Below, piece after piece: positions 16,947 to 25,137 of a stretch of DNA of 45,976 nucleotides. Origin of the DNA: Gammaproteobacteria bacterium (lineage in GTDB: Bacteria > Pseudomonadota > Gammaproteobacteria > SZUA-229); NCBI GenBank assembly GCA_013041745.1, contig JABDRN010000066.1, positions 1 to 45,976 of the forward strand, given 5' to 3'. How positions within the stretch are numbered: the stretch's first letter is position 1; every line of letters begins with the position of its first letter. The notes below the pieces were generated by a model. It had not been told where the DNA came from, made no database searches, and saw only the letters and a program-made list of their open reading frames with translations. The position numbers were made by a program, and so were the translations under genes.

Positions 16947-18221
16947 ATGAAACTTGAATCGATAGCCTTACACCACGGATATGAATCTGAAGAGACCACC
17001 AAAGCTGCCGCCGTTCCTATCTACCAGACGACCTCATATACTTTTGATGATACCCAGCACGGTGCGGACCTGTTCGATCTAAAAGTACCGGGTAATATCT
17101 ATACCCGTATCATGAATCCGACGACAGCGGTGCTGGAGCAGCGACTGGCGGAGATGGAAGGCGGTATCGGCGGACTGGTCGTCGCTTCGGGTATGTCTGC
17201 GATCACCTACGCGATCCAGTGTATAAGTGACGTCGGGTGCAATATCGTAAGCACCAGCCAGTTATATGGTGGAACATATAATCTGTTCGCACATACATTA
17301 CCGAGGCAGGGTGTCGATGTGCGCATGGTTTCATTCGATGACTTCGAAGGTTTCGAAAATGCTATCGATGAGAACACACGTGCAATTTTCTGTGAGTCTA
17401 TCGGTAACCCTGCAGGCAATGTCGTTGACATCGAAAAGCTGGCACAGATCGCACATAAGCACGGTGTCCCCCTGATGGTAGATAATACCGTTGCCACACC
17501 TTACCTGTGCCGCCCCATCGATCTTGGTGCTGACATCGTCATCCATTCATTGACTAAATACATCGGCGGCCATGGTACTGCAATCGGTGGCATCATTATC
17601 GACTCGGGCAAGTTTGACTGGGTGGCAAACAAGGCTCGTTTCCCGATGCTTAATGAGCCCGACCCGTCCTATCATGGCGTAGTCTACACCGAGGCACTTG
17701 GTCCGGCTGCTTATATCGGCCGTTGTCGCGTGGTGCCATTGCGAAATACCGGTGCTGCTATCTCACCTCACAATTCTTTCCTGATCTTGCAGGGGCTTGA
17801 GACCCTGGGCCTGCGCATGGAGCGTCATTGTGAGAATGCAGAAAAACTTGCTGATTACCTGAAGGCTCACGACAAGGTCGAATGGGTAAACTACGCAGCG
17901 CTCAGCGACAGTCCACATAAAGCCAGCTGTGAAAAGATTACTGGTGGAAAAGCATCCGGGATATTAAGTTTTGGTATCGTCGGTGGTTCTGCTGCAGGTG
18001 CACAGTTTATCGATGCGCTGCAGATGATATTGCGCCTTGTAAATATCGGTGATGCCAAGTCGCTGGCATGTCATCCAGCGTCGACGACACATCGCCAGTT
18101 AAATGAAGATGAGCTTGCTGCGGCAGGTGTCAGCTCCGACCTGGTACGTATCTCTGTCGGTATCGAGAATATCGATGATATCATCGCAGATGTCAGCCAG
18201 GCGCTTGATGCAGTAGGTTAA
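16947..18221 (+). CDS. metY: O-acetylhomoserine sulfhydrylase (aminocarboxypropyltransferase)
   Basis: A PLP enzyme of the Cys/Met metabolism family that converts O-acetylhomoserine and sulfide into homocysteine, the direct sulfhydrylation route to methionine. The 424 residues match MetY rather than the shorter MetB/MetC. Visible motifs are ALHHGYESEETTKAAAVPIY, YTRIMNPTTAVLEQRLAEME, ASGMSAITYAI, and the PLP-binding Lys204 in IHSLTKYIGGHGTAIGG. The C-terminus keeps SLACHPASTTHRQL. A hairpin 28 bases past the stop probably terminates it. No S-box or other riboswitch could be recognised in the 112 bases upstream. Use of free sulfide fits an organism living with reduced sulfur, although MetY is widespread. 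Confidence 0.94.
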   Translation: MKLESIALHHGYESEETTKAAAVPIYQTTSYTFDDTQHGADLFDLKVPGNIYTRIMNPTTAVLEQRLAEMEGGIGGLVVASGMSAITYAIQCISDVGCNIVSTSQLYGGTYNLFAHTLPRQGVDVRMVSFDDFEGFENAIDENTRAIFCESIGNPAGNVVDIEKLAQIAHKHGVPLMVDNTVATPYLCRPIDLGADIVIHSLTKYIGGHGTAIGGIIIDSGKFDWVANKARFPMLNEPDPSYHGVVYTEALGPAAYIGRCRVVPLRNTGAAISPHNSFLILQGLETLGLRMERHCENAEKLADYLKAHDKVEWVNYAALSDSPHKASCEKITGGKASGILSFGIVGGSAAGAQFIDALQMILRLVNIGDAKSLACHPASTTHRQLNEDELAAAGVSSDLVRISVGIENIDDIIADVSQALDAVG

Positions 18222-18248
18222 GCATAGTATGTGGCTCGAGTAGTATGA

Positions 18249-18294
18249 ACAGCGGCCAGTCCTTATCGACTAGCCGTTATTATCTGGCCGCTGT
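18249..18294 (+). terminator. Perfect hairpin after metY, probable terminator
   Basis: ACAGCGGCCAG (18249-18259) pairs perfectly over 11 base pairs with CTGGCCGCTGT (18284-18294), with a 24-base loop. The T-rich AATATTTTT follows about eight bases later. It lies between metY and the amidohydrolase. The location argues that the amidohydrolase starts after it, at 18314 rather than 18245. Confidence 0.65.
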
Positions 18295-18313
18295 ACTCTC
18301 GAATATTTTTATA

Positions 18314-19138
18314 ATGATGACACGCCATAAACTATATCAATTTTTGTTGCTCGCTTTATCGCTGTTACCCTTAGGACTCGTTGCCGGACCGATATTTGAC
18401 GCACACCTTCATTATGATGCAGCCGATGCCAGGGTACTCGATGCGAGAGCTGTAATAGAGATCTTTGATCGCAACGATATACGTTATGCAGTGGTTACCG
18501 GTGCGCCATCTTCACATGCAAGACAGCTATACGGTTACGCACCGGAGCGCATCGTTCCGCTGTTAGGAGTGTATCGTGATCATGCTGATAAGGCTGACTG
18601 GCATGATGATGCTTCGCTGCCATCTTATGTTGAGACGGAGCTCGAGCAGGGTGTATGGCAAGGTGTGGGTGAGTTACATCTCTTCGCCAAAGATCGTCAC
18701 AGCCCGGTTTTCAGGCGTATCGTCGAGATAGTGTCTTCACGACAGTTACCGATGCTGGTGCATGGCGATCCTGCTGTGATCGATACTGTTTTTGATATCG
18801 CGCCAAAGATGAAACTTATCTGGGCGCATGCCGGTACCTTTCCTTATCCTGATCTGATCGCTGATTATCTGCAACGTTATCCTGCTATGATCATAGACCT
18901 GTCGATGCGTGAGGAACGGATCGCACCGCAGGGCAGGCTTGATGATGCCTGGTACGAACTGTTCGTGACCCATCCTGACCGGTTCATGGTCGGGGTTGAT
19001 ACCTATAGTCTGTCGCGCTGGCAGCAGTTCGACGCTGCCAGCGAACGCATTCGCGACTGGTTGTCACAGTTGCCGGATGATGTCGCGAGGCGGCTGGCTT
19101 ATGAAAACGCAGCACGATTTTTTAATAAATCAGAATGA
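18314..19138 (+). CDS. Exported amidohydrolase-superfamily protein
   Basis: A 274-residue TIM-barrel metal-dependent hydrolase. Starting at ATG 18314 or 18317, the protein has a clean Sec signal peptide (MTRHKLYQFLLLALSLLPLGLVAG) and then IFDAHLHYD, the metal-binding HxH strand of amidohydrolases. GVGELHLFAK, MLVHGDPAV, IWAHAGTFPYPD and FMVGVDTYS supply the later metal-binding and catalytic positions (Glu, His, His, Asp). A longer reading from ATG 18245 would put 23 residues before the signal peptide and would translate through the hairpin, so I reject it. This fits the amidohydrolase_2 group, which includes lactonases and decarboxylases. The substrate is unknown. Confidence 0.8.
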   Translation: MMTRHKLYQFLLLALSLLPLGLVAGPIFDAHLHYDAADARVLDARAVIEIFDRNDIRYAVVTGAPSSHARQLYGYAPERIVPLLGVYRDHADKADWHDDASLPSYVETELEQGVWQGVGELHLFAKDRHSPVFRRIVEIVSSRQLPMLVHGDPAVIDTVFDIAPKMKLIWAHAGTFPYPDLIADYLQRYPAMIIDLSMREERIAPQGRLDDAWYELFVTHPDRFMVGVDTYSLSRWQQFDAASERIRDWLSQLPDDVARRLAYENAARFFNKSE

Positions 19139-19148
19139 AAGTCTACAG

Positions 19149-19655
19149 TTAAAATCTTTCCAACATGCCCGGCGTATATGAATCGGTTGATGTATCCATG
19201 CCAGCGTCTTCCATCCTTTTATCGAGAGCCTTTATCTTGCTGTTCAATGTTGACATGGTGATGGTGTTGTCATCGAGTTGATAGAGCTGCTTCGAACCTT
19301 TGTACATATAGTTCATTATGACCATCGCATCGTGATCGTTATTATCGATCTTTTTTTCGATATTCTTCATTTTTCGATGTATTCGATTTAACTGCTGTTT
19401 CAGCTCCCATACATAAACCACTTCAAACATGAATGGATGGCTGCGCAGTTTATTCAGGATGAGAGCAACGACAATCGCAGCGATGACAACGCCCGTCAGG
19501 TTATGCCAGAAGTGGTCCACATCAGGGGTGCTGAAAAAGTGGATGATCAGTGTTGAACTGCCAATTGCGATGATGGCCAGTGCGATTGCAATAGCAGCAA
19601 ATACTATCCTGAGATGTTTCCTGTACCTGAATTTGTCGATTTCTATCAGTTGCAT
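19149..19655 (-). CDS. DUF3087-like inner-membrane protein
   Basis: A 168-residue membrane protein that I tentatively place in DUF3087. It starts MQLIEIDKFRYRKHLRIVF, with two transmembrane segments at about residues 17-40 and 51-67. A cytoplasmic helical part follows: ELKQQLNRIHRKMKNIEKK, then YMYKGSKQLYQLDDNTIT and NSKIKALDKRMEDAG. The latter half is charged and helical, probably a coiled coil. Function is unknown for the family. The gene ends very close (10 bases) to the convergent amidohydrolase gene and is 38 bases downstream of the same-strand hydrolase/thioredoxin fusion gene, so co-transcription with the latter is possible. Confidence 0.7.
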   Translation of the reverse strand: MQLIEIDKFRYRKHLRIVFAAIAIALAIIAIGSSTLIIHFFSTPDVDHFWHNLTGVVIAAIVVALILNKLRSHPFMFEVVYVWELKQQLNRIHRKMKNIEKKIDNNDHDAMVIMNYMYKGSKQLYQLDDNTITMSTLNSKIKALDKRMEDAGMDTSTDSYTPGMLERF

Positions 19656-19693
19656 ATTTAAGTACCAGTGATAATCAATGTTATTGATGAGTA

Positions 19694-20959
19694 TTATTGG
19701 TTAACCAGTTCCTGTAATTGTCGTATGACATCCGGTTTATCCCACTCCAGCCCGCCGAAATAAGCCAGTTTGATTATGCCTTTTCTATCGATTATGAATG
19801 TTGTCGGGAAAGCGATGATCTTCCATTGTTTGACGGTGCTGCCATCAGGGTCGAGTAATACCGGAAAGTCTGCAGGTATCTTTTGCAGGAAGGATTCCAC
19901 ATCTTCTCTGCTCTCTCCGATATCGATGCTCAGCACGACCAGGTCATCATTCGAAAATGCCCGCTGTAATCGCCCCAAAGAAGGTATCTCTTCTACGCAG
20001 GGTGGGCACCATGTCGCCCAGAAGTTGAGTACGACTACTTTTCCCCGGTAGTCATGAAGACGGTGGCTAGCATCATCGGTATCGGTAAGTTCTATCGAGT
20101 GTGCAAGGGTATTACCGGGGTAGGGCTGCAATGATTCAGCGATGCTTGAGACTTTCCATGGTCTGGCTGCCGATGACTTTTGCTGTACCGCTACTTTGGT
20201 TCTGGAAAGTAGCCGAGTGGCACGCGCGATCATTTCCGGCAATTGTTTTGCCATCTGTTTTTCACTAATACTGGTGCCGGGTCTGACATGATAGCCATCG
20301 CTGGCGCCTTCGATTATCTGTGTGTAGGCCGTGCTGCCAGCCTCTGACAGCCTCGATACCAGTGTGTCGAGATACCAGTACTTGTTCGATAGTTTGGGCT
20401 GGATGATGAAGATCGGTAGCTGGACATCGTCGATGATCGGCAAATATTGCATCGCCGTTCCAGGTTCTGGTGTGTCAGCCTGAAAGTTTGGATGGATCAT
20501 TACGATGCCACCGAAACGTTCACTGCCACCGGTTTCAGACTGCCATTGATTCAGTGCCATCGCTGAAAGTACCGCAGCTCGACCAGTGCTGACGATGAAT
20601 AATTTACGTTTATCATCGGGCAGGCTGTTTTCGATGAGTGAGCTTATATCGTCGACCGGGATCTCTGTATAACTGCTACGTCCTGCAGGGATGAAGTAGC
20701 TGTCATGTAATTCTGCCAACCAGACTTCATGCTTCAGCGCGGCTAGTGACTCGAGTATGCTGTAATGTTTCTGTTTTCTGATGCCATATTCCGAGGGAAT
20801 CCAGAGTATCCTGTCACCGCCATTGCCAAACTTTGTAATGCTTACATCAGTATCCTCATTCAGCGGCAGCTCAAAATGGCCGACTTCAGTATTTTCTGCA
20901 TGGCTGGTCTGCATGCAGATGACGAATAACAGAAAAGTATATGTATATCTTGAATGCAT
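19694..20959 (-). CDS. Exported fusion of a hydrolase-like domain and a TlpA-type thioredoxin
   Basis: A 421-residue protein with signal peptide (cleavage near residue 21, SHA-EN). Residues about 25-250 resemble a divergent alpha/beta hydrolase: ILWIPSEYGI, a strand-turn-helix FIVSTGRAAVLSA where GxSxG would be expected, GGIVMIHPNF, LPIFIIQPKLS, and a late GASDGYHVRPG with a candidate histidine at 224. Residues about 275-421 are a TlpA/ResA-like thioredoxin domain with LNFWATWCPPCVEEIPSL (Cys318 and Cys321) and the cis-proline region FPTTFIIDRKG. The thioredoxin part is a likely periplasmic thiol reductant. Whether the hydrolase-like part is active is doubtful because the nucleophile elbow looks altered. 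The domain combination is unusual to me. Confidence 0.82.
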   Translation of the reverse strand: MHSRYTYTFLLFVICMQTSHAENTEVGHFELPLNEDTDVSITKFGNGGDRILWIPSEYGIRKQKHYSILESLAALKHEVWLAELHDSYFIPAGRSSYTEIPVDDISSLIENSLPDDKRKLFIVSTGRAAVLSAMALNQWQSETGGSERFGGIVMIHPNFQADTPEPGTAMQYLPIIDDVQLPIFIIQPKLSNKYWYLDTLVSRLSEAGSTAYTQIIEGASDGYHVRPGTSISEKQMAKQLPEMIARATRLLSRTKVAVQQKSSAARPWKVSSIAESLQPYPGNTLAHSIELTDTDDASHRLHDYRGKVVVLNFWATWCPPCVEEIPSLGRLQRAFSNDDLVVLSIDIGESREDVESFLQKIPADFPVLLDPDGSTVKQWKIIAFPTTFIIDRKGIIKLAYFGGLEWDKPDVIRQLQELVNQ

Positions 20960-21006
20960 GGCTTTATGTTGAGCGCAGGGTTTGTTTTATGAGTTCGATA
21001 TCGATA

Positions 21007-21192
21007 TCAGTCATGCTTATCGGAAGCGCGGCCCTTTAGCTTGCGTTTGATCGAGGGGCTGTTCTTGGCAGGGTCGGAGAATGCAAATCGCCCATAGAGT
21101 ACACATCCCTTCATTCCTGGGTCGCAGGGTATATTTTTCACCTTTGAACAAAGCCCCTTGATCTCGTGCGGGCAGCCCCATGAGCCTGACAT
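21007..21192 (-). CDS. Small four-cysteine conserved protein
   Basis: A 61-residue protein starting MSGSWGCPHEIKGLC and containing PCDPGMKGCVLYGRFAFSD. The four cysteines are spaced C-x7-C-x7-C-x6-C, which suggests a metal site or disulphides. I recall similar short proteins in beta- and gammaproteobacteria but know no function. The ATG at 21192 is supported by AAAGGT seven bases upstream. A longer version from 21231 adds 13 unlikely residues. The C-terminus is basic (IKRKLKGRASDKHD). It is a single gene between a thioredoxin fusion and an exported protein. Confidence 0.7.
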   Translation of the reverse strand: MSGSWGCPHEIKGLCSKVKNIPCDPGMKGCVLYGRFAFSDPAKNSPSIKRKLKGRASDKHD

Positions 21193-21357
21193 AACCGATA
21201 CCTTTGTGAATGAAGTAAAATGATGCAACAAGATACAAATAAATTTCTATGCTGACAAGATATCATTAGGTATATAGGATCGAGATATTAATTATTATGA
21301 TCACTGCTCCATCCTTGAGCCTCGAGCGATCTCTTACCCAGTCTTTCGATACCTGAT

Positions 21358-22377
21358 ATGAAAAAGTTTTATTTTTTTCTGCTGATCCCCCACCTCTGGA
21401 TACAGGCTGCTAATACGGCCGAGATCGACAGTGTGACACCGAGAAAAATCGAACTCGATGATAGTGCCGAAGCGATTAACAGTATCATCACTCAGCGTAT
21501 ACAGGAAGGCATAACTAACGCTAATACATACAGGGAATATATCGAGGAGATCGATGACTACCTGGAAATCGACTATGAATGTGATGAGGATGTGCTTTAT
21601 TCGGAATTAAGGAAGTCTATCTTTCAGTCCTATACTGTATCCTGGGGTCTAAGAGGGTATGCCTTGGACCTGCAACTTCGCAGTCTACTCTCAGGGCAGA
21701 GCTATTCGCTGTCATTAAATGATTCTATCTATCGTGATATCGATTACCTTGAAGGTTTTTCATTGAAGCTTAAAGAGCTGAGTGATGTGGTTAACATCGA
21801 TGGCCACCTGGTCGGGCTCGACAAGATAGGTCATTTTTTTGCTGAAGGCTGGCAATATTTCGAACTTACCCGGTATCAAGGTGAGAGTGTCGAAGCAGCG
21901 CTCGAATGGGGAAGGCTGCAGGAAATGGGTAAATATGGTTACGTCACGACCGGGATATTTTCCTATGCGGACCTTACTGCGAATCTCAATGGCTGGAGAT
22001 TCTGGAACAGGATACTGCTCGAAGAAGATGATCCTGTAAAAAGCTGGTGGGCCAATCTCTTCGAGCGGCCTTATATAAGCTGTGAGATACAGGTCATCGA
22101 ATCGATAAAAAAAATGCAGCTGGTCAAGGCCTGGGAGCAGGGTGCCCGATTCGATATCTCCGCTTATATCGATGGGGCATGGGATGAAGCTAATAACTGT
22201 AATAGTTATGCTGATCCGGTCATCGAAAACAAGGTGGTGTCACGCATAAAGCAGATCGACGCTGGCTTTCTCTGTCCGCTTAATGCTGAATATTGCATGT
22301 CTGCCCGGGAGAAGTATGGGCGTTATGCAAAGTATATCCTGCATCCCTATTGCATGATTGCGGGTGACGAAGACTGA
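21358..22377 (+). CDS. Exported conserved protein of unknown function with DKIGHF motif
   Basis: A 339-residue protein with an N-terminal signal peptide (MKKFYFFLLIPHLWIQAANTA). I do not recognise its family with certainty. The central region has LVGLDKIGHFFAEGW (residues 152-165), TTGIFSYADLTANLNGWRFW (about 197-216) and ERPYISCE, all of which look strongly constrained. The DKxGHF pattern recalls periplasmic YfiM/DUF2279-type proteins. Four cysteines in the C-terminal region could form disulphides in the periplasm. The following gene (22503) is also exported and on the same strand 125 bases away, so they may share transcripts. No enzymatic function is proposed. Confidence 0.75.
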   Translation: MKKFYFFLLIPHLWIQAANTAEIDSVTPRKIELDDSAEAINSIITQRIQEGITNANTYREYIEEIDDYLEIDYECDEDVLYSELRKSIFQSYTVSWGLRGYALDLQLRSLLSGQSYSLSLNDSIYRDIDYLEGFSLKLKELSDVVNIDGHLVGLDKIGHFFAEGWQYFELTRYQGESVEAALEWGRLQEMGKYGYVTTGIFSYADLTANLNGWRFWNRILLEEDDPVKSWWANLFERPYISCEIQVIESIKKMQLVKAWEQGARFDISAYIDGAWDEANNCNSYADPVIENKVVSRIKQIDAGFLCPLNAEYCMSAREKYGRYAKYILHPYCMIAGDED

Positions 22378-22502
22378 AGTGATGGCATGTCAGGGCTGGT
22401 CAATACTGGGCCAGGGGTTTACGGGCTGGAGATTATCCATGCACTTATGATGTTTTCTTTTTAACGTCTATAGTTATATTGTTAGCTAATGGAGGTGTGA
22501 CC

Positions 22503-23006
22503 ATGCGTATTCCTGTAGTCGTTATCCTGTTCTTTTACTCCTGTGTATGTCTGGCTGAAGGCGCCAGCCGTGTCGAGACCCCCTACCAGGAGCCTAAGGT
22601 CGTCTATGATTTTTACTTCGATGAGCCAGCCAAGATTAATTCTGCACTTTTCTGGATCCGCTCACTGATGAATCCGCTGATGGATGATCCATATGGTTTT
22701 GATCCCGAATTTATGGATATCGTCGTGGTCATTCACGGTACTGAGATAGTGACCGTCGCCAGCAAAAATTACCAGGAGTATGAAGAAGCGGTAGGGCGCA
22801 TGAAGTATTACGCAGAACTAGGCGTGAAGTTTAAGGTATGTGGCATGGCAGCGGAAGATTATGGCTATAGCGACAAGGACTTTTACGAGTTTATCGATGT
22901 GGTTCCTTCAGCCATGACCGAGCTCGTCCATTGGCAGCAACAGGGCTACGCATTGATGACGCCCGTGGTAATGGAGAAAAAATATTCGATCAATGAGATC
23001 CGCTGA
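22503..23006 (+). CDS. Exported DsrE/DsrF-like family protein
   Basis: A 167-residue exported protein. The start at 22503 is set by the strong ribosome binding site GGAGGTG and gives a signal peptide (MRIPVVVILFFYSCVCLAEG). An upstream ATG at 22479 would bury that site. The mature part has a DsrE-like alpha/beta fold pattern: KVVYDFYFDEPAKINSALFW, DIVVVIHGTEI, a helix with YAELGVKFKVCGMAAED, then DVVPSAMTELVHWQQQGYAL. The single conserved cysteine in KVCGMA is where DsrE-type sulfurtransferases carry the active Cys. Exported DsrE homologues are common in sulfur-metabolising gammaproteobacteria. The function here is inferred only from the fold pattern. Confidence 0.75.
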   Translation: MRIPVVVILFFYSCVCLAEGASRVETPYQEPKVVYDFYFDEPAKINSALFWIRSLMNPLMDDPYGFDPEFMDIVVVIHGTEIVTVASKNYQEYEEAVGRMKYYAELGVKFKVCGMAAEDYGYSDKDFYEFIDVVPSAMTELVHWQQQGYALMTPVVMEKKYSINEIR

Positions 23007-23047
23007 CACTGCTAGTGTCTGCTGCGATATCACTCTAAGTAACGATG

Positions 23048-23956
23048 CTAGACACCGTTTGTCAGGTCGGCTTCTCTCCTGTCGATCTTGCCTCGTTTCG
23101 CAAGCAGGTCGAGGATGCTCTTGGTCAGGATCAGCTCAATCGCGTAGGCCATCTTGCCACCTGGTATGACCAGGGTGTTGAAGCCCGAGATAAAAGAACC
23201 TTCGATCAGGCCGCGTAAGTTCAGTTTCTGTTTCACTGATGGTTTGTTCTTGAGGAAGTGGATCAGTACAAGGCTCTGTTCTGCTGTTGGTATGCCACGG
23301 ACATTCAACGGGTTTGATGTGTCTACCATGGGGATGCGTTGAAAGTTGATATGGGTATTATCAAACTGGGGCATGATGTAGTGCATGTAGTCGTACATGC
23401 GTCGATGGATGGTGTCGATGACATCTTCGGGTTCATAACCTCGATCCTTGGTGTCACGGTTTATCTTCTGTATCCATTCGAGATTTATCGTCGGTGCAAC
23501 GCCGATCAGCAGGTCGACATCTTCCGCTATATTGATGCCGCCAGTCACCAGCCCGCCATGCAGGCCTTCATAGACCAGCAGGTCAGAGTCGGAGGCTAGT
23601 GCTTGCCACTCGGTGAAGGTTCCAGGTTCTGAGTTGTAAAGTGCGGCCTCTTCCTCATCATGGATGTAGCGTCTGCGCATTCCGGTGCCGGTTTCTGCAT
23701 AGCTGACGAACAGTTCTTTCTGTTTCTCGAAAAGATTGCCTTCAGGGCCGAAGTGGCTGAGATTACGGCCTTCTTTCTTTGCCTTCTTCAGTTCCTTCTT
23801 CATTTCCTTGCGATCATAACGATGGAAGCTGTCGCCTTCGACATACTCGGCCCTGGCGCCAACGCGATGGAAGATATCTTCGAGTGCGCTTTTTACTGTC
23901 GTGGTCCCGGCTCCGGATGAACCGGTAACAGCTATGATCGGGTGTTTTCTAGACAT
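23048..23956 (-). CDS. prkB: Phosphoribulokinase
   Basis: A 302-residue class I (bacterial) phosphoribulokinase, which phosphorylates ribulose 5-phosphate to ribulose 1,5-bisphosphate with ATP. The P-loop is VTGSSGAGTTTVKSAL (residues about 10-25), followed by YVEGDSFHRYDRKEMK with the catalytic Asp, SHFGPEGNLFE, GTGMRRRYIHDEEEAA and LLVYEGLHGG. It is slightly longer than the 289-residue E. coli PrkB. In autotrophs the enzyme works with RuBisCO, but E. coli-type PrkB homologues exist in non-autotrophs. No Calvin-cycle gene is adjacent, so I use the symbol prkB cautiously; cbbP is the alternative. The downstream neighbour is convergent. Confidence 0.92.
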   Translation of the reverse strand: MSRKHPIIAVTGSSGAGTTTVKSALEDIFHRVGARAEYVEGDSFHRYDRKEMKKELKKAKKEGRNLSHFGPEGNLFEKQKELFVSYAETGTGMRRRYIHDEEEAALYNSEPGTFTEWQALASDSDLLVYEGLHGGLVTGGINIAEDVDLLIGVAPTINLEWIQKINRDTKDRGYEPEDVIDTIHRRMYDYMHYIMPQFDNTHINFQRIPMVDTSNPLNVRGIPTAEQSLVLIHFLKNKPSVKQKLNLRGLIEGSFISGFNTLVIPGGKMAYAIELILTKSILDLLAKRGKIDRREADLTNGV

Positions 23957-24385
23957 GATGATCTCCCAATATGAGATAACAGGTGTATGAACACTCGGTC
24001 AGTATACAAAATTATCAACTATGCTTATGGGAAATAATGGTATATGGTTTAAGCACTTACTATGGATAGCCAGACCCTATACATTGACTAGGCCACTTTG
24101 CATGCCCGCTATGGCATATTGCCGCCGTGGTCTGCTTAGCCGCGCCTGCTGATCATGCTGGCAGCATGAATAAAGTCTCGAAATTTAAAAAACATGCCAG
24201 TTGTAACACCTATTATTGGTTACCTGATATCAGGTAACGGCGTAGATAAAAACCCTGACTGGACCCGTTTAAGTCGTCATGTAATTATGGCTGTTTAAAA
24301 AATCGCTGAACGTTAAAATCATAAGCATGTCTTAAACTTTAGATAACTACCCGCAATGATAAACAACCCGTTAGAGGGGCCGACC
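23957..24385. other. Long intergenic region between phosphoribulokinase and SIMPL gene
   Basis: A spacer of about 430 bases between divergent genes. It holds promoters for both and a perfect 20-base palindrome at 24219-24238. The GCCCGC...GCCGCC-rich stretch around 24100-24160 could fold but has no clear hairpin. I see no coding frame with a ribosome binding site and no recognisable structured RNA. Confidence 0.5.
24219..24238. promoter_or_regulatory. Perfect 20-bp palindrome, candidate operator
   Basis: GTTACCTGATATCAGGTAAC reads identically on both strands with no central spacer. It lies 148 bases upstream of the SIMPL gene start and 262 bases upstream of the phosphoribulokinase start. Such uninterrupted perfect dyads suit a dimeric transcription factor; I cannot name the regulator. 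Confidence 0.5.
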
Positions 24386-25081
24386 ATGATAAAAATTCAA
24401 GCTATATTCACAGCAGTGTTCCTGCTTGCCACTATTGGTATCAATGATGCCGTGGCACACGAGGATGAGACACACTATGACCGTATCCAGCTCAGTGTCA
24501 GCGCAACAGCGCAGCTCGAAAACGATACCATGGTGGCGACCGTATCAGCCCAGGAAGAGGGCAGCCAGGCAGCGCAGCTTTCAACTCTGGTGAACCAGCG
24601 CATACGTAACGCATTAGAGCTGGTCAAGAAGCATCCGCAGATAAAACACCAGACCAACGCGTATTCCAGTAACCCGATCTATAACAAAAATAAGATAACA
24701 GGCTGGCGTGTCAGTCAGAGCCTTCGTCTGGAAAGCAGCAATATGGCTCTGATGAGTGATGTGCTGGGTAAGTTACAGGCTGACCTTGCGCTACAGTCGA
24801 TGCAGTTTACCGTTTCTCCGGCCAGCAAGGACAAGCAGGATGAGCTCCTCATAGACGAAGCCCTGGAAGCCTTTTCAAAGCGTGCGCAGCAGGTGGTTAA
24901 CAAACTCGGGCGCAGGAACTACAAGATCGTCGATATCAATATCTCGACTTCGGGTGGCAGAGGCATTCGCCCGCAATACCAGATGCGTGCCATGGCTATG
25001 GATGCAGAAAGTTCGCCAGCCATATCGGCCGGTGAACAGACGGTAACGGTAACCGTCAGTGGAAAGATCGAACTGGAGTGA
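24386..25081 (+). CDS. SIMPL-domain (DUF541) periplasmic protein
   Basis: A 231-residue exported protein. Starting at 24386 (preceded by GAGGGG) it has a clear signal peptide MIKIQAIFTAVFLLATIG and cleavage near VAHED. An earlier in-frame ATG at 24356 adds ten residues and breaks the signal peptide pattern. The mature sequence shows SIMPL features: SVSATAQLENDTMVATVSAQ, GWRVSQSLRLES, then LALQSMQFTVSPA and EALEAFSKRAQQVVNKLGR, ending VTVTVSGKIELE. Members such as E. coli YggE have been linked to oxidative stress tolerance, and others form oligomeric rings. Its exact role is not known. A GC-rich hairpin follows the stop. Confidence 0.88.
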   Translation: MIKIQAIFTAVFLLATIGINDAVAHEDETHYDRIQLSVSATAQLENDTMVATVSAQEEGSQAAQLSTLVNQRIRNALELVKKHPQIKHQTNAYSSNPIYNKNKITGWRVSQSLRLESSNMALMSDVLGKLQADLALQSMQFTVSPASKDKQDELLIDEALEAFSKRAQQVVNKLGRRNYKIVDINISTSGGRGIRPQYQMRAMAMDAESSPAISAGEQTVTVTVSGKIELE

Positions 25082-25103
25082 TTCAGGGCGTAGACAGGTA
25101 GAT

Positions 25104-25131
25104 ACCGGGGCCGGAATCATTCGGCCCCGGT
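25104..25131. terminator. Hairpin between convergent SIMPL and OmpA-like genes
   Basis: ACCGGGGCCG (25104-25113) pairs perfectly with CGGCCCCGGT (25122-25131) over an 8-base loop. The convergent position suggests transcription termination in both directions, though neither side has a strong T run. Confidence 0.65.
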
Positions 25132-25137
25132 GACAGC

